Source: CAZVEV01 sp964625865 (lineage in GTDB: Bacteria > Planctomycetota > Phycisphaerae > SM23-33). From it: DNA of 31,458 nucleotides. This document shows, one piece after another, positions 7,250 to 15,297 of this stretch. The stretch spans positions 1 through 31,458 of the forward strand of contig CAZVEV010000038.1 in the NCBI GenBank assembly GCA_964625865.1. The letters are read 5' to 3'. Position numbers and translations under genes: made by a program. The stretch's first letter is position 1, and every line of letters begins with the position of its first letter. The notes below the pieces were generated by a model that was given only the letters and a program-made list of their open reading frames with translations, searched no databases and was not told the origin of the DNA.

Positions 7250-9388
7250 ATGCGTCTGTTGTCGAAACGGTTGGGGACTTTCGGCACGGTCGTCGCCACG
7301 CTGGTGGTGCTTGCCGCGTGTACGCTAGCCCGCGCCCAAGCGCCACCGAAACTGCTGCGACAGTGTCCCGGCGGGAGACTTTACCAGGTCGGCGCCCAGC
7401 GCATGTTGCTGCTGCACGGCACGCCGTATCGCATGGGACTGGCCCACGGCACGCTCCTGAGGGCCGAAGCCGCCACGCTCCTGAAGCGAGTGATGACCCT
7501 CTGCGTCGCCGCCGACATGGTGCGGAAGAAGAACCCGCTGGCCAATTCGTTGGGCAAGGCCTACGCGCGTCTGGCCCCGTTCATTCCGGCGCGTTACCAG
7601 GCGGAGATGCGCGGCCTGGCCCACGGGTCGGGCCTGCCCCTGCGCGACGTGCAGCGGGCCAACATCTTTCCCGCACTGTTCCACTGCAGCGGGTTTGCCC
7701 TGTTCGGCAAGGTGACCAGGGGCGGACAACTCCTTCACGGGCGCGTGCTCGATTACATGACGAACGTCGGCTTGCAGGACTATGCGGTGACCGTAGTGGC
7801 CAAGCCCGTCGGACGCAATGCGCTGGTCAGCGTCGGCTATGCGGGGTTCGTGGGGTCGGTCACGGGCATGAACGACAAGCAGATCGCCATCGGCGAGATG
7901 GGCGGCCGGGGCGAGGGCAAGTTTGACGGCATGCCGATGGGGTTCCTGTTCCGCAAGGTCCTCGAGGAGGCCGACACGCTCGACGAGGCGGTGGACATCT
8001 TCCGCAAGACGCCGCGAACGTGCGAGTACTACTACGTGGTTTCTGACGGCAAGGGGCCGGACGCACGCGGCCTGTACTGCACGCCGGAAACCGTTGACGT
8101 GGTCAAGCCCGGCGCCACGCATGCCAGGCTCCCCGACGCGATAGACGACGCGGTGGTCTTCAGCGCCGGGTCGCGACTCAAGACGTTGCTCGCCCGCATC
8201 CGGGCCCAGCGTGGACGCATTGACGCCACCGCCGCCCGCGCCCTGATGACCCGCCCGGTGGCCATGGCGAGCAACCTGCACAACGTGCTGTTTGCCCCGC
8301 AGAGCCTGGAGTTCTGGGTAGCCCACGCCAGCGGGAACATGCGGGGAGACAAGCCCCAGGCCTGCTACCAGCCCTACCAGGCCTACGCCATGCGCGAACT
8401 GATGAAGCTCATGCCCCCCGCGGCGACCGCGCCGGCGCCCAGGCCGACCACCCGGCCCGCACGCCTGACCGGGCGCGTGCCCGCGACCGTGCGCCGGCCG
8501 ATAGCCCCCTGCAACGATGCCGGACTCGCAGGTATGCTCAAGCGGTTCGAGGTCCGCGACGAGGGCTTTGACTGGCGCATGACGCCGATCGCCGATGCCT
8601 CCGGCGGGGCGGTGCTGGCGGTGGAGTTTCCCTCGCCCATGCCCTCGCCCGTCAAGCGGAACAACACCGTACACTGCGAGTACTTCCCCGCGGTGGGCCC
8701 GCCGCGCCGCCCGGCGGTCATCGTGCTCCACATCCTCGACGGGCGATTCCTTCTGGCCCGGGCGATCTGTCGGACGCTGCGACTGGCGGGCGTCAGCGCC
8801 CTGCTGGTCAAGATGCCGTACTACGGCCCGCGAGCCCCGAAGGACCGCGCCGCGCTGGACGCACTGCGGGCCCCGGACAAGGCGGTCGACACGGTCATCC
8901 AGACCGTTGCCGATATTCGCCGGGCGGCGAGGTGGCTCTCGACGCGCCCGAACGTCGACCCGGACCGCATCGGGCTGTGCGGGGTGAGCCTGGGCGGCTT
9001 CGCCGCGGCGCTGACCGGCGGGGTCGACGGGTGCTTCGACCGCGTGGCGATCGTGATGGGCGGCGGGAACATCGACGCCGTCGTGACCGGTCCGGCATGG
9101 GAGGTTGGCCCGATTCGACGCGAGATCCAGCGGCGCAAGTGGTCGCGCGAGAAGCTCAGGAGCGTCCTGGCGCCCATCGAACCGATGACCTACGCCTCAC
9201 GCCTCAAGACCGCCCGCGTCCTCATGATCGCGGGCAAACGCGATACCATCGTCCCGCCCGCCTGCGCCGAGGCCCTGGCGAAGGCATGCGAGGCGCAGAT
9301 CACGTGGCGGCCCGTGGGGCACTACTCGATGATCGTCTACCTCCCCCAGACCCTCGCCCAACTCGTCAAGCACTTCGGCCCCCCGTAG
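7250..9388 (+). CDS. Exported fusion of Ntn-type acyltransferase/amidase and alpha/beta hydrolase
   Basis: This is a 712-residue two-domain protein. The N-terminus is a signal peptide (TLVVLAACTLARAQA) with either a lipobox at LAAC or a type I cleavage after AQA. Residues about 50-370 resemble the acyl-CoA:6-aminopenicillanate acyltransferase/C45 family: GTPYRMGLAHG, then FHCSGFALFGK with the likely nucleophile Cys146, then GRVLDYM. A Pro/Thr-rich linker (about 385-410) leads to an alpha/beta hydrolase of the dienelactone hydrolase or acetyl-esterase kind with GVSLGG (Ser580), Asp665 in AGKRDTIVPP and His691 in VGHYS. GGGAGG (7239-7244) supports the ATG at 7250. Such enzymes hydrolyse amides and esters; the substrate is unknown. 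Its TAG stop lies inside the left arm of palindrome B1. Confidence 0.85.
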   Translation: MRLLSKRLGTFGTVVATLVVLAACTLARAQAPPKLLRQCPGGRLYQVGAQRMLLLHGTPYRMGLAHGTLLRAEAATLLKRVMTLCVAADMVRKKNPLANSLGKAYARLAPFIPARYQAEMRGLAHGSGLPLRDVQRANIFPALFHCSGFALFGKVTRGGQLLHGRVLDYMTNVGLQDYAVTVVAKPVGRNALVSVGYAGFVGSVTGMNDKQIAIGEMGGRGEGKFDGMPMGFLFRKVLEEADTLDEAVDIFRKTPRTCEYYYVVSDGKGPDARGLYCTPETVDVVKPGATHARLPDAIDDAVVFSAGSRLKTLLARIRAQRGRIDATAARALMTRPVAMASNLHNVLFAPQSLEFWVAHASGNMRGDKPQACYQPYQAYAMRELMKLMPPAATAPAPRPTTRPARLTGRVPATVRRPIAPCNDAGLAGMLKRFEVRDEGFDWRMTPIADASGGAVLAVEFPSPMPSPVKRNNTVHCEYFPAVGPPRRPAVIVLHILDGRFLLARAICRTLRLAGVSALLVKMPYYGPRAPKDRAALDALRAPDKAVDTVIQTVADIRRAARWLSTRPNVDPDRIGLCGVSLGGFAAALTGGVDGCFDRVAIVMGGGNIDAVVTGPAWEVGPIRREIQRRKWSREKLRSVLAPIEPMTYASRLKTARVLMIAGKRDTIVPPACAEALAKACEAQITWRPVGHYSMIVYLPQTLAQLVKHFGPP

Positions 9389-9462
9389 GGCGTGCAACTC
9401 CGTTGCACGCGGAGCAACCGTCGGACATCTTCCGCGTGCAACGAAGTTGCACGCCCTACGGG
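9382..9462. repeat. Family B long palindrome, copy 1
   Basis: Arms of 31 bases (9382-9412 and 9432-9462) match at 30 positions as inverted repeats around a 19-base loop. Each arm contains a smaller hairpin, GTGCAAC-N3-GTTGCAC. It sits exactly between two convergent genes and includes the stop codon of the left one, so it could also act as a bidirectional terminator. Related copies are at 28258-28332 and 29400-29472. Confidence 0.9.
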
Positions 9463-9474
9463 GCGCCCCCGGCG

Positions 9475-10353
9475 TCAGCGGATGGCGTCCACGGCGGCTC
9501 TCACCGCGCGCAGGTGGTCGGGGGTCGTGCCGCAGCAGCCGCCGATGAAGGTGGCGCCGGCGTCAACCAGGGCGGGGACGTACGAGGCGAACTGCTCGCC
9601 GTCCATCGGGAAGACGGTCTGGCCGTCGACGACCTCGGGCAGGCCCGCGTTGGACTTGATCCAGATCGGCAGGGCGGTCGCCTCGCGGAGCAGGGCGGCG
9701 ACGGTGACGTAGTTGTCCGGTCCGGCGCCGCAGTTGGCGCCGACGGCGTCTATGCCCGCTTCCTCGGCTGCCGCCGCCAGGTCAGCCGGCGAATCGCCCA
9801 TCATCGTTCGCGTGTTGTCCGGTCCTGACGCGAACGTCATCGACGCCACCACCGGCAGGTCGGTCGCCTCGCGCGCCGCCTGTATGGCCAGCTTGATCTC
9901 GGCCAGTTCGTTGAACGTCTCCAGCACGATCGCGTCGGCCCCGCCGCGGGCGAGAGCAGCGGCCTGGTCGGCAAATGCCGCGACGATCTCGTCGCCCGGG
10001 ACGTCGCCCATCATCACGATCTTGCCGGTCGGGCCCATCGAGGCGAAGACCTTCGCGCGGTCGCCGGCGGCCTTCTTGCTGATGGCCGTCCCGATCTCCG
10101 CCAGTTCGGCCGCCCGGTCGCCGGCGCCTTGGGGGGCCAGGACAAATCGATTGCCTCCAAACGTGTTGGTAAGGATCACGTCCGCGCCGGCCTCGACGTA
10201 GCTGCCCGCGACGGCCTGCACGGCGGAGGGGTTCTCCGTGTTCCACAACTCCGGCGACATGCCGGGGTCCAGGCCGAGCTTCTGCAACTCGGTCCCCCAC
10301 GCTCCGTCGGTAACGCGGATGGATTCGGCAAACGTCTTGAAGCTCACGTCCAT
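9475..10353 (-). CDS. Homocysteine S-methyltransferase family protein
   Basis: This 292-residue stand-alone protein corresponds to the N-terminal homocysteine-binding domain of cobalamin-dependent methionine synthase and of betaine-type methyltransferases. The zinc-binding cysteines are present: Cys208 in GANCG, and Cys273 and Cys274 in GGCCGTTP. The barrel start TDGAWGTELQ and the LTNTFGGN motif are also clear. It would transfer a methyl group to homocysteine or a similar thiol, but the donor cannot be told from sequence and no cobalamin-binding or folate-binding domain is attached. The ATG at 10353 fits the conserved start; a candidate promoter lies 50 to 80 bases upstream. It converges with the acyltransferase-hydrolase gene. 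Confidence 0.88.
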   Translation of the reverse strand: MDVSFKTFAESIRVTDGAWGTELQKLGLDPGMSPELWNTENPSAVQAVAGSYVEAGADVILTNTFGGNRFVLAPQGAGDRAAELAEIGTAISKKAAGDRAKVFASMGPTGKIVMMGDVPGDEIVAAFADQAAALARGGADAIVLETFNELAEIKLAIQAAREATDLPVVASMTFASGPDNTRTMMGDSPADLAAAAEEAGIDAVGANCGAGPDNYVTVAALLREATALPIWIKSNAGLPEVVDGQTVFPMDGEQFASYVPALVDAGATFIGGCCGTTPDHLRAVRAAVDAIR

Positions 10354-10402
10354 GGGTCTGGTCCTTGTTCTGCCTGCCTGAGTACGTCGGTCCGTTCAAC
10401 GG

Positions 10403-10433
10403 ATTATAGACCCGGCCCCCCGGTCTCTGTCCA
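10403..10433 (-). promoter_or_regulatory. Candidate promoter of the methyltransferase gene
   Basis: On the minus strand TGGACA (10433-10428) and a perfect TATAAT (10408-10403) are separated by 19 bases. The hexamers are good but the spacer is longer than the optimal 17. Confidence 0.45.
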
Positions 10434-10607
10434 TGACGAAGTGAGTGGGGGGCGTCTCAAGACGCGGGGGCGCTGCGCGTATCTGGAAGACGCGAAGAAG
10501 CAAGCGGCATCGCGCGGGCGGATGGGGGGATCGGCAGGGCGCTCTTGCGTGGTCTGCACGCGGGGGTGGGGCGCGCGAAATTTTTTTTCACAAAATCGGG
10601 ATTTGTC

Positions 10608-10635
10608 TTGCCCGGGGGTAGGATCGCTCTATACA
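10608..10635 (+). promoter_or_regulatory. Candidate promoter of the MerR gene and flagellar operon
   Basis: TTGCCC (10608-10613) and TATACA (10630-10635) are separated by 16 bases, inside the only AT-rich stretch before the gene at 10705. No clear promoter is seen between the MerR gene and the fliF-fliG gene, so this one may serve both. Confidence 0.4.
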
Positions 10636-10704
10636 TTTTATAAAACGTAAAGAGCACTGTGTTTGTCTGTGCCCTTAACGGGCCTTTAACGACAGGGATT
10701 GTGA

Positions 10705-11076
10705 ATGGCAGATACGGATCAGGCAGGGACTTCTGGCGGCGGGGATGTTCCATTGACCCTGGACTCACGCGACGTGGTGAGCGACGGTATCTCATCTGAT
10801 GGAGCGGGGCGATTGGCGGGGAGGCAGCACAGGCGCCCCAGACCTCCGAAGCTCTACCGAATCGGCGAGGTCGTCGACTACTCCGACGTCAGTCGCCAGA
10901 CAATACACAACTACACCACGATGGGCCTTCTGCACGAGAGCAAATGGACGGCAGGTGGGCATCGGCTGTACGACGAATCGGTGTTCGAGCGGCTGGACAC
11001 GATCACCGAACTGAAATCCCAAAACAAGTCGCTTCAGGACATTAGAGAGTATTTTTCCCTTCGTGACGCGGTGTGA
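10705..11076 (+). CDS. MerR-type DNA-binding regulator
   Basis: This 123-residue protein has an unstructured N-terminal third (about residues 1-47, Gly/Asp/Ser then Arg-rich). A MerR winged-helix domain follows: KLYRIGEVVDYSDVSRQTIHNY, then TTMGLLHESKWTAGGHRLY, and a helix DTITELKSQNKSLQDIREYF. It lacks the long dimerisation helix and effector domain of classical MerR sensors, so it is a DNA-binding domain only. AGGGAT precedes the ATG at a normal distance. It lies 84 bases before the flagellar operon in the same direction, so a role in controlling that operon is likely by position. No cysteine or other ligand site is evident. Confidence 0.85.
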   Translation: MADTDQAGTSGGGDVPLTLDSRDVVSDGISSDGAGRLAGRQHRRPRPPKLYRIGEVVDYSDVSRQTIHNYTTMGLLHESKWTAGGHRLYDESVFERLDTITELKSQNKSLQDIREYFSLRDAV

Positions 11077-11103
11077 GTTCAGGCTCATCCGCGAGAGAAC
11101 CGA

Positions 11104-11127
11104 GCCTCGCCCCAGGCGGGCCGAGGC
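11104..11127 (+). terminator. GC-rich hairpin between the MerR gene and the flagellar operon
   Basis: GCCTCG (11104-11109) pairs with CGAGGC (11122-11127), with further C/G pairing inside, and is followed by GTCTTG. Without a T run it may be a weak terminator, an attenuator, or a stem that sets the relative level of the two genes. Confidence 0.35.
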
Positions 11128-11160
11128 GTCTTGACTGTCGGTCATGGAGGACCGGACAGC

Positions 11161-13092
11161 ATGAGAGTACGAACAAGGTATCTGGCACGGACCAGGCGAC
11201 GGATCGCCTCGATGAGTCTTGCCGCGCGAGCAACGGCGGTGGCGCTGGTGGTGCTCGCCGTTGGGGGCGGTGTATGGCTGATCGTCTCCTGGTCGTCGGC
11301 CGGACCGATGGCGCCCTTGACCGCGGCGCCGACCGACGCGGCTGACCTGGCGGCCCTCCGCCAGGCGCTCAGCGCGCGGGACATCATCCACCGCATCGAG
11401 AACGGCCAACTGTACGTCCCGACCAAGAGTCTCGCCACGGCGAGAGAGATTCTCTCCGAGCGGGCTACCAGTGTGTCGGCGGCCATGGCGGAATTGCGGA
11501 AGCTGACCGAGGCCGACGACATCTGGTCCAGCCAGGCCCAGCGGGACAGGCGGTGGCAGGTGGCGACGATGGCCCTGCTCAGCGCCCAGATCTCGTCGCT
11601 TCCCGACGTGCAGTCGGCGACGGTTATTCTCTCTCCGCCGGTCAAGGGCCGCTTCGGGCGCCCCAGCCAGGTCGGCGGGGCGTCGGTCAAGCTGACCGCT
11701 CGTTCCGACGGACCGGCCGACGAGGCCCTGTACGAGACGATCGCCGACATGGTCTGCGGCGGCGTCTCGGGCATCCGTCGCCAGGACGTATGCATTGTGG
11801 ACGGCCGCGGACGGAGCTATCACGCCGCTCCCGCGGCGCCGGCGGACGGAGTGACGGCGCGCACGCGCCAAGCCGAAGCCTACTACGCCGCCCGTATTCG
11901 CAGGGCCCTGTCCTTCATCGACGGCGCCGTCGTCACTGCCCGCGCTGTGGTGGACCCCAAGGTCACCGACCAGATCGGGCGCTGCATCGGCGCGTCGGTC
12001 TCGCTGCCGCGCAGCGACCTCCGCGCGGCGTATCGAGCCCACGGCGGCGAGCAAAGCCTCGATGTCTTCACCGCGTCGCGGGAGTCAGCCATCATCGAGA
12101 CGGTGATGCGAGAGACGCAGATTACCGACGCGCGGGCCGTCGCGGTGGGGTGGCACGACGCGGCGCCGGTCGGCCGGGGGCGCAGCCCGGGCCGCCAGGA
12201 CGGACCAAACGCCGAAACCGCCGGGTCGACCAAGCCGCTGGGACTGGCCCTTGGGGCAACGGTGATTCTCCTCGGTGCGGCCCTGTTGTGGCGCCGCAGC
12301 GCCGCGTCGTCAGTCGGTCGAAAGGCCCGCCGCGTCAGAACTGAGCTTGTCGCGCCGGCGCCCATCGCCGCGCCGGATCGTTCGGGGGGACCCTTCGCCT
12401 TCCTGCTGAAGATTCCCGATCAGGAGTTGCTCACGCTGCTCAAGGGCGAGCATCCGCAGACAACCGCGCTGGTGCTTGCCCACCTCGGGCCGGGCAAAGC
12501 GGCGGCCGTGCTGGCCGGGCTCGAACCCGCACGTCAGGTCGACGTCGTCCGCCGGGTGGCCACCTTGGGCACGCCGGCGGGCGAGGTCGCCGGCGAGATT
12601 GCTCGAGGCCTGGCGGCGCGGCTGGGCAAGTCGGCGATGGTGGAGGCCGAACCGGGAGGGCTCTCGACGGCGGCGGAGATACTCCAGCACGCCGGGTACG
12701 ACGCCGAGCAGACCGTGCTCGACGGCCTGTCCGACGACGAGCCCGTGCTGGCCGATTCGATCAGGCGTCACATGTTCATCTTCGAAGATATTGCCTCGCT
12801 GCCGGCCGAGACGGTCGGCAAGGCGCTGGGGCCGCTGGCCTGCGACGACATTGCCGTCGCCCTGCGCACCGCGGGTGACGAGATCAGGGACAAGGTCCTC
12901 ATGGGCCTCGACGACGCGGCGGGTCCGGTTCGTGACGCGATGGAGCGGATCGGTCCGGTTCGCCTCAGTGACGTCGAGGCGGCCCAGCAGCGGGTGGCGA
13001 TGGCGGTCAGGCAGGTCTACGGCGAGATGTATGTTTCCGAGGATCAGGCGAACGTTCAGGACAACACCATACGGGCAGGGCAAGGGCGATGA
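11161..13092 (+). CDS. fliF-fliG: Natural FliF-FliG fusion: flagellar MS-ring and switch protein
   Basis: One 643-residue frame carries both proteins. The FliF part has TM1 (about 22-43), a first ring-building motif (61-100, LRQALSARDIIHRI), a second one (126-217, QRDRRWQVATMALL to DVCIVDGRGR), a short third region (238-330) and TM2 (358-377). After about 40 linker residues comes FliG: KGEHPQTTALVLAHL (428-442), GGLSTAAEIL (499-508), RRHMFIFEDI (535-544) and GPVRLSDVE (598-606), which are the middle and C-terminal FliG domains. The FliG N-terminal domain and the FliF C-terminal helix that normally bind each other are missing. GGAGG (11146-11150) supports the ATG at 11161; a TTG at 11131 is less likely. 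The stop overlaps the fliH start (ATGA). It would sit in the inner membrane with FliG facing the cytoplasm. Confidence 0.88.
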   Translation: MRVRTRYLARTRRRIASMSLAARATAVALVVLAVGGGVWLIVSWSSAGPMAPLTAAPTDAADLAALRQALSARDIIHRIENGQLYVPTKSLATAREILSERATSVSAAMAELRKLTEADDIWSSQAQRDRRWQVATMALLSAQISSLPDVQSATVILSPPVKGRFGRPSQVGGASVKLTARSDGPADEALYETIADMVCGGVSGIRRQDVCIVDGRGRSYHAAPAAPADGVTARTRQAEAYYAARIRRALSFIDGAVVTARAVVDPKVTDQIGRCIGASVSLPRSDLRAAYRAHGGEQSLDVFTASRESAIIETVMRETQITDARAVAVGWHDAAPVGRGRSPGRQDGPNAETAGSTKPLGLALGATVILLGAALLWRRSAASSVGRKARRVRTELVAPAPIAAPDRSGGPFAFLLKIPDQELLTLLKGEHPQTTALVLAHLGPGKAAAVLAGLEPARQVDVVRRVATLGTPAGEVAGEIARGLAARLGKSAMVEAEPGGLSTAAEILQHAGYDAEQTVLDGLSDDEPVLADSIRRHMFIFEDIASLPAETVGKALGPLACDDIAVALRTAGDEIRDKVLMGLDDAAGPVRDAMERIGPVRLSDVEAAQQRVAMAVRQVYGEMYVSEDQANVQDNTIRAGQGR

Positions 13093-13934
13093 GGCGAGTC
13101 ATCAAGGCAGGCGAGTCCGACCAGTGCACCCGCGCCACCGCCGCGGTGCTGAACCTGTCGGACTTTGCAGCCGAGGCACGGCGGATCGTGCTCGACGCAC
13201 GCAAGGACGCCTCGCGAATCGTCTCGGAAGCCCGCGCCAAGAGCGACTCGGTGCGGCGCCAGGCGCGTCAGCAGGGCTACGCCGAGGGCTTCGCTCGCGG
13301 GCAGGCCGACGGGCACGCCGACGGGCAGCAGCAGGCACGCGTGGAGGCCGGACGCACCTTCGCATCGCAATACGCCGACGTGCTGGATCTTGTCCGCAAG
13401 ATCGTGGCAAACCTGGCCGACGCTCGCGGCGGAATGCTCCACGACTCGGCGGGGCAGATCCTGGACCTGGCGGTGCTCCTGGCGGAGAAGATCGTGATGT
13501 CGGTGGCGGCCGAGAACATCGAGGCGGCCCGCGCGAACCTGGCCAAGGTGCTCGAGATGACCCACTGCGGCGGGCAGATCGCTGTCCATGTGAATCCGGA
13601 TCAGTTGAACTCGTTGCAGAGCCACTTCAGCGATCTTGCCGAGTCATTGGGCCACAACGGCACGGTGCGTCTGGTGGGTGACAAGCGGATCTCACCCGGC
13701 GGGGTCGTGCTGAACACCCGCAACGGGCGCATCGACGCGACGGTCGAGACGCAACTGGGCAACATCGCCCGCGCCCTGCTCGGCCGCGACGTCCGCCGGG
13801 CGGACCAGCCGGCCGCGGACGACGAGCCCGGCCCGATGGGGCAGTACGAGCCGGTGGCCTCGGATGAGTCAGACGACGCGGCGGGCGACGATCAGGCCGA
13901 CTGCACGGTGGAAGTGAATCATGAAGACGTTTGA
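13089..13934 (+). CDS. fliH: Flagellar export regulator FliH
   Basis: FliH binds the export ATPase FliI and links it to the C-ring. This 281-residue protein has a helical N-terminal half with a Gly-spaced segment (GYAEGFARGQADGHADGQQQ, about residues 64-83), matching the glycine-repeat helix typical of FliH. A C-terminal alpha/beta part follows (ILDLAVLLAEKIV, then IAVHVNPDQL and VRLVGDKRISPGGVVL). An acidic tail of about 45 residues (ADDEPGPM to VNHEDV) is extra. The start overlaps the previous stop (ATGA at 13089-13092) and its end overlaps fliI by 14 bases, so translation of the three genes is probably coupled. Confidence 0.88.
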   Translation: MRRVIKAGESDQCTRATAAVLNLSDFAAEARRIVLDARKDASRIVSEARAKSDSVRRQARQQGYAEGFARGQADGHADGQQQARVEAGRTFASQYADVLDLVRKIVANLADARGGMLHDSAGQILDLAVLLAEKIVMSVAAENIEAARANLAKVLEMTHCGGQIAVHVNPDQLNSLQSHFSDLAESLGHNGTVRLVGDKRISPGGVVLNTRNGRIDATVETQLGNIARALLGRDVRRADQPAADDEPGPMGQYEPVASDESDDAAGDDQADCTVEVNHEDV

Positions 13935-15297
13935 GTCGCACAAACAGGTCCTGCGTCAGATCCAGCCGGTGGGCGTCACCGGGCGGGTCAGCGCGGTGCG
14001 CGGTCTGACGGTCAGCGTCTCGGACTTCCCCGCGCCGATCGGCGCCAGTTGCAGGATTGTCCGCGGCAGCCAGGGCGTCGAGGCCCGCGTCATCGGCTTT
14101 GCGGGCGACGAAACGCTTATCATGCCGCTGGGGGCCACCACCGGCATCTGCCGGCGCGATCGCGTGCAGTTCACCAGCGCCGAGGAAACCGTCGGCCTCG
14201 GACCCGACATGCTCGGACGCGTGCTGGACGGCTTTGCCCGCCCGATCGACGGGCAGGGCGAGGTCCGGTCGGTCATCCGCATGCCGATTTGGCCCGAGCC
14301 GATGGCCGCGATGGACAGGCGGCGAATCTCCGATCCGCTGGCGACCGGCATCCGTGCGGTCGACGCCTCGCTGGCTGTCGGGCGCGGACAGCGAATGAGC
14401 ATCCTGTCCGGCTCGGGCGTGGGCAAGAGCGTCCTGCTGGGCATGATCGGTCGCTACACGTCGGCTGACGTTACCGTGATCGCGCTGATCGGCGAGCGCG
14501 GGCGCGAGGTCCGCGACTTCATTGACCGCGAACTCGGCCCCGACGGGCTGGGGCGTTCGGTCGTCATCGTTTCGACCAGCGATCAGCCGCCGCTGGTTCG
14601 CGTGCAGGCCGGCGCGGTGGCCACCACGGTGGCCGAGTACTTCCGCAGCCGCGGGGCCGACGTGCTCCTGCTGGTCGACTCGCTGACGCGTCTGGCCACC
14701 GCGCAGAGGCAGGTGGGCCTGGCCGCCGGTGAGCCGCCAACGACCCGAGGATTCACGCCGAGCGTCTTCAACCTCCTGCCCCGACTGCTCGAACGCTGCG
14801 GGCGCACCGACACCGGCTCGGTCACCGGGTTCTACACCGTCCTCGTCGAGGGCGACGACATGAGCGATCCGATCGCCGACGCCGTTCGCGCCGTGACCGA
14901 CGGGCACGTGTGGCTCAGCCGGGACCTGGCCAATCGCGGACACTGGCCCGCCATCGACATCCTCCAGAGCGTCAGCCGCGTGATGACCGACGTGGTGGAC
15001 GCCGAGCACCTGGCCGCCGCGCGGGAGATCCAGCGGCTGGTGGCCATCTACAACGACATCGAGGAACTGGTGAACCTCGGCGCCTACCAGCGGGGCTCCA
15101 GCGCCGAGTACGACCTGGTCATCGCCGTGATACCGATGATCCGCGCGTTCCTGGCCCAAGGCAGGGGGCAGGCGTTCAGCGCCGACCAGACGCGGGCGGC
15201 ACTGCTGGACCTTCGCGACCGCATCGACGAGGTCCGACAGGAGATCAGCCGACGCACCGCGCCGGCGGGGATCGCACCCATGGGAGGCGCCAGATGA
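13921..15297 (+). CDS. fliI: Flagellar export ATPase FliI
   Basis: This is the hexameric ATPase that prepares substrates at the export gate, related to the F1 beta subunit. In 458 residues the N-terminal barrel (about 1-95), the P-loop GSGVGKS at 164-170, the following LIGERGREVRDF, the Walker B strand VLLLVDSLTRLATAQRQ, and the family signature segment PSVFNLLPRLLERCGR are all in place. The C-terminal helical domain is complete. It overlaps both neighbours (fliH by 14 bases, fliJ by 4). Nothing is missing from the catalytic core, so ATP-driven export is expected to work. Confidence 0.95.
   Translation: MKTFESHKQVLRQIQPVGVTGRVSAVRGLTVSVSDFPAPIGASCRIVRGSQGVEARVIGFAGDETLIMPLGATTGICRRDRVQFTSAEETVGLGPDMLGRVLDGFARPIDGQGEVRSVIRMPIWPEPMAAMDRRRISDPLATGIRAVDASLAVGRGQRMSILSGSGVGKSVLLGMIGRYTSADVTVIALIGERGREVRDFIDRELGPDGLGRSVVIVSTSDQPPLVRVQAGAVATTVAEYFRSRGADVLLLVDSLTRLATAQRQVGLAAGEPPTTRGFTPSVFNLLPRLLERCGRTDTGSVTGFYTVLVEGDDMSDPIADAVRAVTDGHVWLSRDLANRGHWPAIDILQSVSRVMTDVVDAEHLAAAREIQRLVAIYNDIEELVNLGAYQRGSSAEYDLVIAVIPMIRAFLAQGRGQAFSADQTRAALLDLRDRIDEVRQEISRRTAPAGIAPMGGAR

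Larger units (their letters stand above)
10354..10704. other. Intergenic region between divergent genes
   Basis: The 351 bases between the methyltransferase and the MerR gene contain no convincing gene. They hold one candidate promoter for each side, a small hairpin GCGTC/GACGC (10452-10465), a G-rich stretch, a run of eight T (10581-10588) without a good stem before it, and an AT-rich segment (10628-10650) that is unusual for this DNA. Confidence 0.6.

Noticed and set aside
7325..8731. Long open frame on the minus strand opposite the acyltransferase-hydrolase gene
   Set aside because: It is a by-product of GC-rich codon use; it has no ribosome site or family motif, and the opposite strand encodes a clear enzyme.
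10560..10590. Run of eight T after a GC-rich stretch as an intrinsic terminator
   Set aside because: No stem longer than about 4 bp can be formed directly before the T run.
13627..15159. Long open frame on the minus strand opposite fliH and fliI
   Set aside because: FliI on the plus strand has all its motifs; the antisense product is low-complexity His/Arg/Gly-rich sequence.
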